Part shown: positions 15,862 to 23,139 of the stretch, piece by piece
How positions within the stretch are numbered: position 1 is the stretch's first letter
Layout of the letters: every line of letters starts with the position of its first letter
Origin: Azospirillaceae bacterium
GTDB lineage: Bacteria > Pseudomonadota > Alphaproteobacteria > Azospirillales > Azospirillaceae
NCBI GenBank assembly: GCA_031291675.1
Contig: JARLIO010000078.1
Span: 1-40,020, forward strand
Length of the DNA stretch: 40,020 nucleotides
Direction: 5' to 3'
Notes under the pieces: generated by a model
Databases searched by the model: none
What the model saw: the letters and a program-made list of their open reading frames with translations, nothing else
Told to the model about the DNA's origin: nothing
Position numbers and translations under genes: made by a program

Positions 15862-16068
15862 TTAGTAGAGCCGATCAAGTTCCGCTTCCAAAGCCTCGGC
15901 GTCGATCCCGTGCTTGATGTCATCGTCCACCGTTGCAAGACGGTGTTCGATCTCGGCGGCCTGCGCCTCGGTGAGGCGCACCGCGTCGTGGTCGATGCTG
16001 TCGCAAAGCTCACCAATCAGCTCAAGGCGCTGCTCGGTGGTGAGGTGGCTGAAGTCGAGGGTCGGCAT
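15862..16068 (-). CDS. Addiction-module antitoxin (module 2)
   Basis: This 68-residue protein starts MPTLDFSHLTTEQRLELIGE, the typical opening of the putative addiction-module component family (TIGR02574-like, unstable antitoxins of RelE/ParE toxins). It neutralises the downstream toxin. AGGAAA lies seven bases before the ATG. A -10-like TAGACT followed by GCC lies 31 bases upstream. The first 45 residues are close to those of antitoxin 3, while the toxin-facing C-terminus differs. Confidence 0.88.
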   Translation of the reverse strand: MPTLDFSHLTTEQRLELIGELCDSIDHDAVRLTEAQAAEIEHRLATVDDDIKHGIDAEALEAELDRLY

Positions 16069-16154
16069 GGTCGGGTTTCCTGTGGGTGGCCACCGGGCAG
16101 TCTACCACGGCGCGGCGAGGTTTGGCATCTCCGGCGCGTTTTGTCGTCGGGTGT

Positions 16155-16204
16155 CATAACATTATTTACGCATAACGATGCGCCGTTCCGGTTTCGTGTT
16201 GCGG
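16155..16204. repeat. TA-leader repeat, copy 2
   Basis: CATAAC-ATTA-TTTACG begins a degenerate version of the hairpin, followed by GATGCGCCGTTCCGG and TTTCGTGTTGCGG as in copy 1. A 60-base unique spacer (16205-16264) separates it from the second inverted-repeat element. Confidence 0.7.
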
Positions 16205-16264
16205 ATTCCAACGGATCCCGGCCAGGGATTCCGATTTGATTCCGGCCACTTCAGGGACCGTTTT

Positions 16265-16391
16265 GGGCTACGGCGGCAGTTTACTTGATTGCCTTGACCT
16301 GTCCCGTCTGCCCAATGTTGTCGCGGATGCCTGATTTCGGGCATGAGCCGCGCATCCGGTTGGAAAACGTAAAATCTGTCACCGTAATTCC
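16265..16391. repeat. 127-bp element with imperfect terminal inverted repeats, copy B
   Basis: This matches 15431-15557 at the same length. The right arm (CGTAAAATCTGTCACCG, then TAATTCC) is well kept; the left arm (CTACGGCGGCAGTTTAC) has drifted. Similarity continues into the toxin-3 C-terminal coding end, so the whole unit may have been duplicated together. Confidence 0.65.
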
Positions 16392-16402
16392 GGTACGTCC
16401 GA

Positions 16403-16696
16403 TCACATGCGGCGCTGCCAGTGGTGCGGGTCGCGGCGGTCATGAAAACAGGCGATGATTTCCACTTCTTCCGGGTGAATGCGGAAGATCAGGCCATAAG
16501 GAAAGCGATGGAATCCGGCCCGGTGGATGTCTTGCCGCACACGCGGGAATTGGTGCGGATTGTCGCGGAGCCGTTCAAGAAGCCGCTGGTGTTCGTCAAG
16601 AAAGCAGCCCGCCAGTGCTTCGCGGATGCGAATATACCATTCCAGCGCATCGACAAGTTCGGCCTCGGCGGGTGACGTCAGTCGGACATGCATCAA
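16403..16696 (-). CDS. RelE/ParE-family toxin (module 3)
   Basis: This 97-residue toxin has HVRLTSPAEAELVDALEWY, LLERLRDNPHQFPRVRQD, FPYGLIFRIHPEEVEIIACFH and the terminal RDPHHWQRRM. Its fold pattern and C-terminus match toxin 2, but the helical N-terminal half has diverged strongly. The start codon overlaps the antitoxin-3 stop as ATGA. Confidence 0.88.
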   Translation of the reverse strand: MMHVRLTSPAEAELVDALEWYIRIREALAGCFLDEHQRLLERLRDNPHQFPRVRQDIHRAGFHRFPYGLIFRIHPEEVEIIACFHDRRDPHHWQRRM

Positions 16697-16902
16697 AGAT
16701 AGCGGCGGCGCAAGTCGGCAAGAACGTCAAAGGCGTCGCGGCCTTCGCCCGGCGTCTCGTCCAGCATGGCAAGGCGACGGTCGATCTCGGCGGCTTGCGC
16801 CTTGGTGAGCGGCACCGCGTCATGGTCGAGGCTGTCGCAAAGCTCCCCGATCAGGTCAAGGCGCTGCTCGGTGGTGAGGTGGCTGAAGTCGATGGTCGGC
16901 AT
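16693..16902 (-). CDS. Addiction-module antitoxin (module 3)
   Basis: This 69-residue antitoxin starts MPTIDFSHLTTEQRLDLIGE, almost identical to antitoxin 2 through AQAAEIDRRLA, and then differs (ETPGEGRDAFDVLADLRRRYL). The ribosome-binding region is identical to that of module 2. A -10-like TAGACT followed by GCC lies 31 bases upstream. It is the proximal module of the tandem array. Confidence 0.88.
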   Translation of the reverse strand: MPTIDFSHLTTEQRLDLIGELCDSLDHDAVPLTKAQAAEIDRRLAMLDETPGEGRDAFDVLADLRRRYL

Positions 16903-17056
16903 GGTCGGGTTTCCTGTGGCCGGTTACCGGGCAGTCTATCACGGCGTGGCTGGATTTGGGATCGTCCGTCCGGTTTTGCCTTGCGGTGTCATGACAGGCG
17001 ATATGACCAGCCTTGACCCTTGTTCGGGGGCGGCATGGTCGGCTTTCTGAAAGCGT

Positions 17057-17097
17057 CATAACGTTAGTTATGCACAGCGCTGCGCCGTTCCGGTTTC
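17057..17097. repeat. TA-leader repeat, copy 3, with perfect hairpin
   Basis: CATAAC-GTTA-GTTATG (17057-17072) is a perfect palindrome, followed by GCGCTGCGCCGTTCCGG and TTTCAGG. Similarity to copies 1 and 2 ends there. It marks the outer boundary of the toxin-antitoxin array on the iolA side. Confidence 0.7.
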
Positions 17098-17218
17098 AGG
17101 GCCAAGGAGCCGGACAATCGGCGCACTTTGGTGTCGCGCCCCTCGGCGCTTCAAGGCACCGTCAAATTCGGCGGAGGCCAAAAAACACGTTATACAAATT
17201 CTATCGCAGCGTGATATA

Positions 17219-17234
17219 TAGAATGTCGTTTTCA
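17219..17234 (+). promoter_or_regulatory. IolR-type operator upstream of iolA
   Basis: The plus strand reads TAGAA-TGTCGT-TTTCA; its complement TGAAA-ACGACA-TTCTA matches the regulon dyad with one changed base. It overlaps an AT-rich TATATA (17215-17220) that may be the -10 region. It lies 64-79 bases before the GTG start chosen for iolA. It would overlap the alternative ATG at 17223, which argues against that start. Confidence 0.55.
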
Positions 17235-17297
17235 TTTGAAGCAACCACGCCCGCGGATACGGCCGGGGGGCGGGAGCCAAAAAAGGGAGTGCGTCAC

Positions 17298-18812
17298 GTG
17301 AGCGTCAAGAGGCTGGGTTTTTGCGTCGACAACGAATGGCGTCCTTCGAAGACGGCGAAATACATGCCGGTGATGAATCCGAGCACCGGCGAACAGATCG
17401 CCGAAGCCCCCTGCTGCACGCAGAGCGAGGTTGACGACGCCGTCAACGCGGCGGCGCGGGCCTTCCCCGGTTGGGCCGACACCCCGATTCCGACCCGCAT
17501 CCAGCTGATGTTCCGCTTCAAGCAACTGCTCGATAGCCATCTGGACGAATTGACCCTTCTGGTCGCGACCGAAAACGGCAAGGTGCTGGCCGAGGCGCGC
17601 GGCGATGTTCTGAAGGCGATCGAAGTCGTCGAGTGTGCCTGCGCCACCCACTATCTGATGCAGGGCGATACCTGCATGAATGTCTCCAGCGGCTATGATA
17701 CCGCTTCCTATCGCGAGCCGCTCGGCGTGTTCGGCGCGATTGCGCCGTTCAATTTTCCGGCGATGATTCCGATGGGCTGGATGATCCCGTTTGCGATCAC
17801 CACCGGCAACACCGTGGTGCTGAAGGCGGCATCCATGGTGCCGCAAACCGCGATGCGCATGCTGGAACTGCTGATCGAAGCGGGTTTGCCCAAGGGTGTC
17901 GTCAACCTGGTCACCTGTTCGCGGGTCGAAGCCGACAGCCTGCTGGTCAACCCGATCATCAAGGGCATCACCTTCGTCGGTTCGACAACGGTCGGCGCCC
18001 ACATCTACAAGACGGCGGCCGGTGCCGGCAAGCGGGTGCAGGCCTTGACCGAGGCGAAGAACCACGCCCTGGTCCTTGACGACTGCGTTCTGGAACGTTC
18101 GGTCCGCGGCATTGTGAATTCGACATATGGCTGTGCGGGTCAACGCTGTATGGCGTTGCCGGCGCTGTGCGTCCAGGACACGATCGCCGACGAATTCGTC
18201 GCGCTGTTGAAGAAAATCGCGCAGGAACTCCGAATTGGTCCGGCGACGTCACCCGATTCACAGCTCGGTCCGGTGACCTCGCGGGGTCAGAAGGACGCGA
18301 TCGAGGCCAGTATCGCCCGGGGTGTCGCTGAAGGGGCCAAGCTTGTGCTTGACGGCCGCGGCGTTACGGTGCCGGGTTATGAAGAGGGATATTATGTCGG
18401 CCCGACGATCTTCGATCATGTCCAGCCCGGCCATTATGTCGGTGACGAAGAGATCTTTGGTCCCGTCACCAGCATCAAGCGCGTCCGGAATTTCGAAGAG
18501 GGATTGGCGATCATGAATGCCAATCGCTTTGCCAACGGTTCGTGCATCTACACCACGTCCGGCCGTCATGCCCGCGAGTTTGCCAAGCGCACCGACGGCG
18601 GTATGGTCGGGATCAATGTCGGCATCCCGGTTCCGTTCTCGATCTTCCCGTTCAGCGGCCACAAGCAGTCGTTCTTTGGCGATCTGCATGCCATGGGCAA
18701 GGACGGCGTCGCCTTTTTCACCGAAACCAAGTCCGTGACCTCGGTCTGGTTCGGCGAGCAGGACGCCAAAAAAGCCGTGAGTACCTGGGACGGCACGCTG
18801 ACCCGCAGTTGA
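17298..18812 (+). CDS. iolA: Methylmalonate-/malonate-semialdehyde dehydrogenase (acylating) IolA
   Basis: This 504-residue CoA-acylating aldehyde dehydrogenase converts malonate semialdehyde from inositol to acetyl-CoA. Family segments are VMNPSTGEQIAEAP, APFNFPAMIPMGWMIPFA with the catalytic Asn, ITFVGSTTVGAHIY, EAKNHALVLDD, and the catalytic Cys in YGCAGQRCMALPAL near residue 285. EIFGPVTSIKRV and GINVGIPVPFSIFPFSGHKQSFFGD near the end are typical of MmsA/IolA. The GTG at 17298 has AAGGGAG eight bases upstream; an ATG at 17223 has no such signal and lies inside the operator. The toxin-antitoxin array separates it from the rest of the iol genes. Confidence 0.92.
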   Translation: MSVKRLGFCVDNEWRPSKTAKYMPVMNPSTGEQIAEAPCCTQSEVDDAVNAAARAFPGWADTPIPTRIQLMFRFKQLLDSHLDELTLLVATENGKVLAEARGDVLKAIEVVECACATHYLMQGDTCMNVSSGYDTASYREPLGVFGAIAPFNFPAMIPMGWMIPFAITTGNTVVLKAASMVPQTAMRMLELLIEAGLPKGVVNLVTCSRVEADSLLVNPIIKGITFVGSTTVGAHIYKTAAGAGKRVQALTEAKNHALVLDDCVLERSVRGIVNSTYGCAGQRCMALPALCVQDTIADEFVALLKKIAQELRIGPATSPDSQLGPVTSRGQKDAIEASIARGVAEGAKLVLDGRGVTVPGYEEGYYVGPTIFDHVQPGHYVGDEEIFGPVTSIKRVRNFEEGLAIMNANRFANGSCIYTTSGRHAREFAKRTDGGMVGINVGIPVPFSIFPFSGHKQSFFGDLHAMGKDGVAFFTETKSVTSVWFGEQDAKKAVSTWDGTLTRS

Positions 18813-18829
18813 TCTTGCGGTTCCCGTTC

Positions 18830-18868
18830 CCGGTTCCTCCTGCCGCAAGGTGCGGCAGGAGGAACCGG
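18830..18868 (+). terminator. Strong hairpin downstream of iolA
   Basis: CCGGTTCCTCCTGCCGCA (18830-18847), loop AGG, and TGCGGCAGGAGGAACCGG (18851-18868) form a perfect 18-bp stem starting 18 bases past the iolA stop. No T-run follows, so termination would have to be factor-assisted; it could also protect the 3' end of the mRNA. Confidence 0.6.
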
Positions 18869-19039
18869 CGATCATGCGTCAGCGGAAATGTCGGTTATGG
18901 CGTCGCTGGTGTCGTCTTTTGCTGCGCGTTTTCGATCAAAACTTTCCGCTGACAAGCGCGCGGTCGCCGTCGCGACCGCGTCCGAGCCCGCTGTTAGTCA
19001 AGATCACGGCGGGCGGGTATGGCACTGTCGCACCGCAGG

Positions 19040-19260
19040 GGCGGGCGAGGGGCTGATCGCCAGGCATGGCGGCCGCGACCGGCGGACCGGGCGCAAACGC
19101 CATCTCGTGCTTGATCCAGACAGCGGGGAGATCCTGGCCTCGGCCCGGACCGGCACCGGGGACGGCGCACCGATCGATCGGACCGCCGCAGGGCGCGTTG
19201 CCAAGGCCACCGTGATCCCACCCCGCGCCGCCGTGGCGGCTCACGCTCTCTCATCGCGAC
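19040..19260 (+). pseudogene. Decayed DDE (IS5-type) transposase fragment
   Basis: A frame through this stretch contains ARHGGRDRRTGRKRHLVLDP then DSGEILASARTGTGDGAPID and ATVIPPRAAV. These resemble the central catalytic part of IS5-group transposases (WRKLHLGVD...GEILA...DG, and the VPPRA strand). Neither a convincing N-terminus nor a DDE C-terminus is present, and parts between the motifs are missing. The surrounding 18.87-19.46 kb holds no other recognisable gene. Confidence 0.45.
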
Positions 19261-19464
19261 GGCGATGTTTCGTTGCAGGACTGCCATCGGGCAGGCCCTT
19301 CGTGCCCGGACCCTGACGACCCAAAAGGCTGAGGCCAGGATCGCTTGCAAGATCACCTGAAGCCACGGACAATGGCCGGACGCCGCTCTCTTTCGGAATT
19401 CTGTACCGACGCCGGAAAGGAACAATGACCGTCATATTACGTGAATACCAACCTTGCCCGAGGC

Positions 19465-20208
19465 CTAAACCGCGGCGACACCGCCATCGACAAAAAGTTC
19501 ATGTCCAGCGATAAAGCTACTCTCGCTTGATGCCAGGAAGAGGACTGCTCGTGCGACCTCGTTCGGTTCCGCCAACCGCCCAAGCGGAACGCTTTTATTT
19601 AGCGCCTCTTCGACTTCCGGTTTCGAGTCGAGGTAGCTCCGTATCAGGCGTGTTTCTGTTCCACCAGGCGAGACCACGTTCACGCGGATGCCTCGCTCCT
19701 TAAGGTCATTCGTCCAGCTTCGGGCGAACGAGCGCACCGCTGCCTTGCTGGCGTTATAAAGCGACTGGCTTGGCAGGCCTTTACTGCCAGCGATGGAGCC
19801 GTTGAGGACGACAGCACTTCCCGCTGCCATCAGTGGTAGTGCTTTCTGCACCGTGAACACCATGCCCTTCACATTGACGTTGAAGATCGAGTCGAAATGC
19901 GTATCGTCGATCTCATCGAGTGGAACGACCTCGTAAATGCCGGCATTGGCGAACACGACATCGACCTTTTGGTGGTCGCGTTGGATCCGTTCGTAAAGCC
20001 GAGCGACGTCGGCAGCGTTGGTGACGTCACCTTGCACGCCGACCGCCCCGTGGCCGATCTCTTTCACGGCCTCGGCGAGTAGTTCTTGCCGGCGCCCTGT
20101 GATGTACACGTGCGCATCTTCGATGGCGAAAAGTTTCGCCGTTGCGAGGCCGATGCCGTCGCTGCCCCCCGTTATCACCACGACTTTGTTTTCGAAACGT
20201 TTCGTCAT
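19465..20208 (-). CDS. SDR-family NAD(P)-dependent oxidoreductase
   Basis: This 247-residue classical short-chain dehydrogenase has the cofactor motif VVITGGSDGIGLATAKL (residues 9-25), VFANAGIYE, the catalytic Ser in LNGSIAGSKG, YNASK with catalytic Tyr and Lys, and SPGGTETRL. The C-terminal FIAGHELFVDGG is typical. The substrate cannot be told from sequence. The ATG at 20208 lies 9-10 bases after AAAAGGG. It is transcribed divergently from a TetR-family gene and shares an operator-promoter with it, so it is probably its repression target. Confidence 0.9.
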   Translation of the reverse strand: MTKRFENKVVVITGGSDGIGLATAKLFAIEDAHVYITGRRQELLAEAVKEIGHGAVGVQGDVTNAADVARLYERIQRDHQKVDVVFANAGIYEVVPLDEIDDTHFDSIFNVNVKGMVFTVQKALPLMAAGSAVVLNGSIAGSKGLPSQSLYNASKAAVRSFARSWTNDLKERGIRVNVVSPGGTETRLIRSYLDSKPEVEEALNKSVPLGRLAEPNEVARAVLFLASSESSFIAGHELFVDGGVAAV

Positions 20209-20227
20209 TTTCTGGTACCCTTTTCGG

Positions 20228-20278
20228 CAAGTGGAGGGTTGCTTCACTTATAATACGGAGGAAGCCTCCACTTGACAA
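20228..20278 (-). promoter_or_regulatory. Shared SDR/TetR promoter-operator with a perfect inverted repeat
   Basis: CAAGTGGAGG (20228-20237) and CCTCCACTTG (20265-20274) are perfect 10-bp inverted repeats, 27 bases apart. Between them on the minus strand lies TATTAT (20255-20250), 17 bases from TTGTCA (20278-20273), a near-consensus promoter for the SDR gene. On the plus strand TATAAT (20249-20254) could serve the regulator. The right arm overlaps the SDR -35 end and spacer, as expected for repression by the adjacent TetR protein. Confidence 0.65.
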
Positions 20279-20295
20279 GCGAAAGAGGAAAAAAA

Positions 20296-20859
20296 TTGAG
20301 TGACGAACCTGCCCTCCGGGCTGACGCGCAGAAAAACCGCGAACTTATCCTTTCTGCCGCCGAGGAGCTTTTCCTGGAGAAAGGAGCGGGTGTTCCGCTG
20401 GAGGAAGTTGCCAAGCGCGCCGGCGTCGGAATCGGTACGCTTTATCGTCGCTTTCCCACGCGTGAGGCACTTTTGGCCGCTACGAGCAATGAGCGTTTTT
20501 TGTCGCTGGCGGAGACCAGCCGTGCGCGCGACCCAGATCTCACGCCAGGCGACGCGATACGCGCTTATCTTGAAGAGCTTGCTCGGAACACGAGCACTTA
20601 TCAGAGTCTTGCTGCTTCGATTGGGACTGTTATCCAATGCGGAACGCCCGGATGTAATGCGATCACCGCGGAAGGGCATCGGCTGCTTCAGCGCGGACAA
20701 GAAGCCGGCACCATCCGCCGCGATGTCACTTACGAGGATTTCATTTACGTGGTGACGGCCATTTCCATCGCAATGGAAAATGACCGTTCATCGAAATCGC
20801 GTATTGGGCATCTGGTAGACTTGTTCCTGAATGGCATAAACGTAAAAGGTTCGGAGTAG
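20296..20859 (+). CDS. TetR/AcrR-family transcriptional regulator
   Basis: This 187-residue regulator has a TetR helix-turn-helix near residues 15-62: NRELILSAAEELFLEKG, VPLEEVAKRAGVGIGTLYRR then FPTREALLAA. The C-terminal half is a helical ligand-binding domain of the type often found next to SDR genes. The TTG at 20296 is chosen because GAAAGAGG lies eight bases upstream; an earlier TTG at 20272 falls within the inverted repeat. It probably represses the divergent SDR gene in response to an unknown ligand. Confidence 0.88.
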   Translation: MSDEPALRADAQKNRELILSAAEELFLEKGAGVPLEEVAKRAGVGIGTLYRRFPTREALLAATSNERFLSLAETSRARDPDLTPGDAIRAYLEELARNTSTYQSLAASIGTVIQCGTPGCNAITAEGHRLLQRGQEAGTIRRDVTYEDFIYVVTAISIAMENDRSSKSRIGHLVDLFLNGINVKGSE

Positions 20860-21185
20860 CCATCGATATACTTCGCTATCTCCGCCAGCCGTTCAATTGA
20901 ACCGCGCCGATTTTCTCGATCGATCGATCCTACGGCCATCTGAAGGCCAATGCGCTAAACGCCTCCCAACTCCTGGTCGATTCGAGCGATTTTGGTCGCC
21001 ACCTCGACCTTGTCGCCCACGACGAGAGACAAACCCGGGGCCGTCATCGAAACAAACTGTTCCCACGTGAGTGGTGGTCTCCCCATTCTACGCCCGAGTT
21101 CGTCGAACACAGCATGATATGGTGGAAAGAAAGAGGATCTTGCTTGCTCAGACGCAGACCGGCAGAACCAGGGAAAAGACCCGGG
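20860..21185. other. Intergenic stretch, no gene seen
   Basis: About 325 bases lie between the TetR gene and the end of the transketolase subunit gene. I see no frame with a plausible start or family resemblance and no strong hairpin. Confidence 0.5.
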
Positions 21186-22112
21186 TCACAAGGGGCCGCG
21201 ATGCGCCCGGGCGATCGAGGCCGCCAACGCCTCGGGAGACAGGCCTTGGCGTTGGTTGAGATAGGCGGTACGGCCGGTGCGACCATCCAGCTGTATCCGG
21301 AAGCCGCAGCGCACCAGCCGGCAATTGAGGTTCTCTTCGGCCAGGATTTCGGCGATGACCGAGCCGATCCCGCCATCGATTGAATGATTTTCAACCGTCA
21401 CGACCAGCCGGAATGAGGACAGGAGTTCGACCAGGTGGTCACGGGGCGGGGGGCTGAGTTGTCCGACCACGCCGACCGTGCTTTCGATCCCATCTTCGGC
21501 CAGGAGCGACGCCGCCACGGCGACATCGGGCGCGATCGAACTCAGGGTCAGAATCAGGACGGCGTCGCCGGCACGACAAAGAGCCACACGGTCGGCGTCA
21601 AAGGCACCATCCAGTCCGGGCATGACCGGACGGTCGTCCCGACCGATACGAAAATAAGCCGGACCCGGCTGCGCCCAGGTTTGACGCAACATGGACCGCA
21701 TCTGTGCCGAATCAGCGGGCGCCAGGACCACCATGCCCGGCAACACCCGCGCCACCGCCAGATCCTCGGTGCCATGATGGGTGAACCCGTTATTGCCATA
21801 ATCGTATCCGGCGCCAACGCCGACGATCCGGACCGGCAAGCGATGCATCACCGGTCCGTTACGGATGAATTCATAGGGACGCAGAAGGACGAAGGGGATG
21901 ATCGAATAACAGAAGGGAATCATTCCCGCCTTGGCCATGCCCGTGGCCATGCCAACCATATTCTGCTCGGCGACGCCGACATTAAAAAAGCGGCTTGGGT
22001 GGCGGTCCTGAAACCCCTCCACAGCCATGAAGCCGAGATCCCCGGTCAGCAGGACGATGCGTTCGTCTTGACAGGCAATCTCGGTCAAAGTCTCGAAAAA
22101 GGCGCGCCTCAT
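21186..22112 (-). CDS. Transketolase, C-terminal subunit
   Basis: This 308-residue protein corresponds to the pyrimidine-binding and C-terminal domains of two-subunit transketolases. It shows RIVLLTGDLGFMAVEGFQ, the catalytic Glu in FFNVGVAEQNMVGMATGMA, VGVGAGYDYGNNGFTHHG, a central PADSAQMRSML, and VTVENHSIDGGIGSVIAEIL near the end. It transfers two-carbon units together with the N-terminal subunit; the start overlaps the stop of that gene as ATGA. Such split enzymes occur in some carbohydrate and cell-surface clusters. It may supply transketolase activity here, since the full-length type gene at 35.15 kb is truncated. Confidence 0.92.
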   Translation of the reverse strand: MRRAFFETLTEIACQDERIVLLTGDLGFMAVEGFQDRHPSRFFNVGVAEQNMVGMATGMAKAGMIPFCYSIIPFVLLRPYEFIRNGPVMHRLPVRIVGVGAGYDYGNNGFTHHGTEDLAVARVLPGMVVLAPADSAQMRSMLRQTWAQPGPAYFRIGRDDRPVMPGLDGAFDADRVALCRAGDAVLILTLSSIAPDVAVAASLLAEDGIESTVGVVGQLSPPPRDHLVELLSSFRLVVTVENHSIDGGIGSVIAEILAEENLNCRLVRCGFRIQLDGRTGRTAYLNQRQGLSPEALAASIARAHRGPL

Positions 22113-22915
22113 GCCAGTCTCTCAATATCCTGAAGCGCCTGGGCAAACTGCGTGTCATCGACCGGCAGGTAGTGCCAGGCGATTTTCCCTTCCATGAACG
22201 ACACCCCGCGACCGAATATTGTCCGGCACAGCAGTACCCGGGGGCGCCCATCGCGCGGTCGGCGGATCGCCTGCGCCATCGCGGCAACGTCATGGCCGTC
22301 GACCTCGACAGCATCCCAGCCAAAAGCCGACCAGCGCGGGGTTGCCGCGGCGTTGCCAATAACTTCCCGCGTGTAACCAAGGGCCTGCTGCCCATTGACG
22401 TCAACCAATGCCGTAAGATGGTCAAGGCCCTGGTGCGCCGCGACCATGGCCCCCTCCCAGGTGGATCCTTCATTGCACTCGCCGTCGCTGAGCAACACAT
22501 AGACCTTGCGCCCCCTGTCCTGGAGCCGCAACGCAAGGGCCATACCAACAGCATACGACAAGCCCATCCCCAAGGAGCCGGTCGAGAACTCCACCCCGCG
22601 CAGTTGATATTCGGGATGCACGCCAAGTCGTGTTCCATCCTGGCAAAATGTATCCAGACTTTCGCGCGAAATATCTCCATAAAGATACAGTGCCGCGTAT
22701 AATGCTAAAGCAGCGTGCCCCTTGGACAGGATGAAGGCATCGCACTCCTTGGCATCACTATCAGCGCAATTCAGAAATTGTGAATACAGTGTGGCAATGA
22801 TGTCGGCGATAGACAGATTCGATCCAATGTGACCGACTCCCGCACGATACGAATGCTCAAGGATGAGCTCTCGGATTGCCTTTCCTGTGACCATCGTCTT
22901 GCGCATATTGGTCAT
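22109..22915 (-). CDS. Transketolase, N-terminal subunit
   Basis: This roughly 268-residue ThDP-binding subunit shows ILEHSYRAGVGHIGSNLSIA, AFILSKGHAALALYAALY, EFSTGSLGMGLSYAVGMALA, and the ThDP/Mg motif LLSDGECNEGSTWEGAM followed by ALVDVNGQQALG. It ends with GRGVSFMEGKIAWHYLP. With the downstream subunit it makes one complete transketolase. The ATG at 22915 is chosen but not certain: a GTG at 22933 and an ATG at 22906 are in frame and no Shine-Dalgarno site stands out. Confidence 0.9.
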   Translation of the reverse strand: MTNMRKTMVTGKAIRELILEHSYRAGVGHIGSNLSIADIIATLYSQFLNCADSDAKECDAFILSKGHAALALYAALYLYGDISRESLDTFCQDGTRLGVHPEYQLRGVEFSTGSLGMGLSYAVGMALALRLQDRGRKVYVLLSDGECNEGSTWEGAMVAAHQGLDHLTALVDVNGQQALGYTREVIGNAAATPRWSAFGWDAVEVDGHDVAAMAQAIRRPRDGRPRVLLCRTIFGRGVSFMEGKIAWHYLPVDDTQFAQALQDIERLA

Positions 22916-23139
22916 TTGCTCGACAACCACCAAATCACCACACGCTTGATCGATTTCCGGACGCGGCCGATCGCGGCTGCCTTACGCGCCCCGTCACGCC
23001 GCCGCGACGAACAGTCGGCAGCGCTTCCGATGGGCACGCCCCTGCAACTAAAGAGTCTGATGCTGGATGTCAATTCGATGGTTTGACCGATGCTCCGGCA
23101 GCGGCTGCAAGGGCCAAAGCCTGGCGATCCTGCCGCCGT

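Noticed and set aside
15382-17097. TA-leader repeats as integron attC sites bounding gene cassettes
   Set aside because: The spacing and the TTATGC ends are suggestive, but the inverse-core RYYYAAC and the paired internal core sites are not present, and no integron integrase is seen in the window.
17013-17297. N-terminal extension of iolA to upstream start codons
   Set aside because: The extension includes the TA leader repeat and the putative operator, has no family similarity, and the GTG at 17298 has a proper ribosome-binding site.
22934-23139. Possible small ORFs upstream of the transketolase pair
   Set aside because: The short frames lack convincing ribosome-binding sites and motifs.
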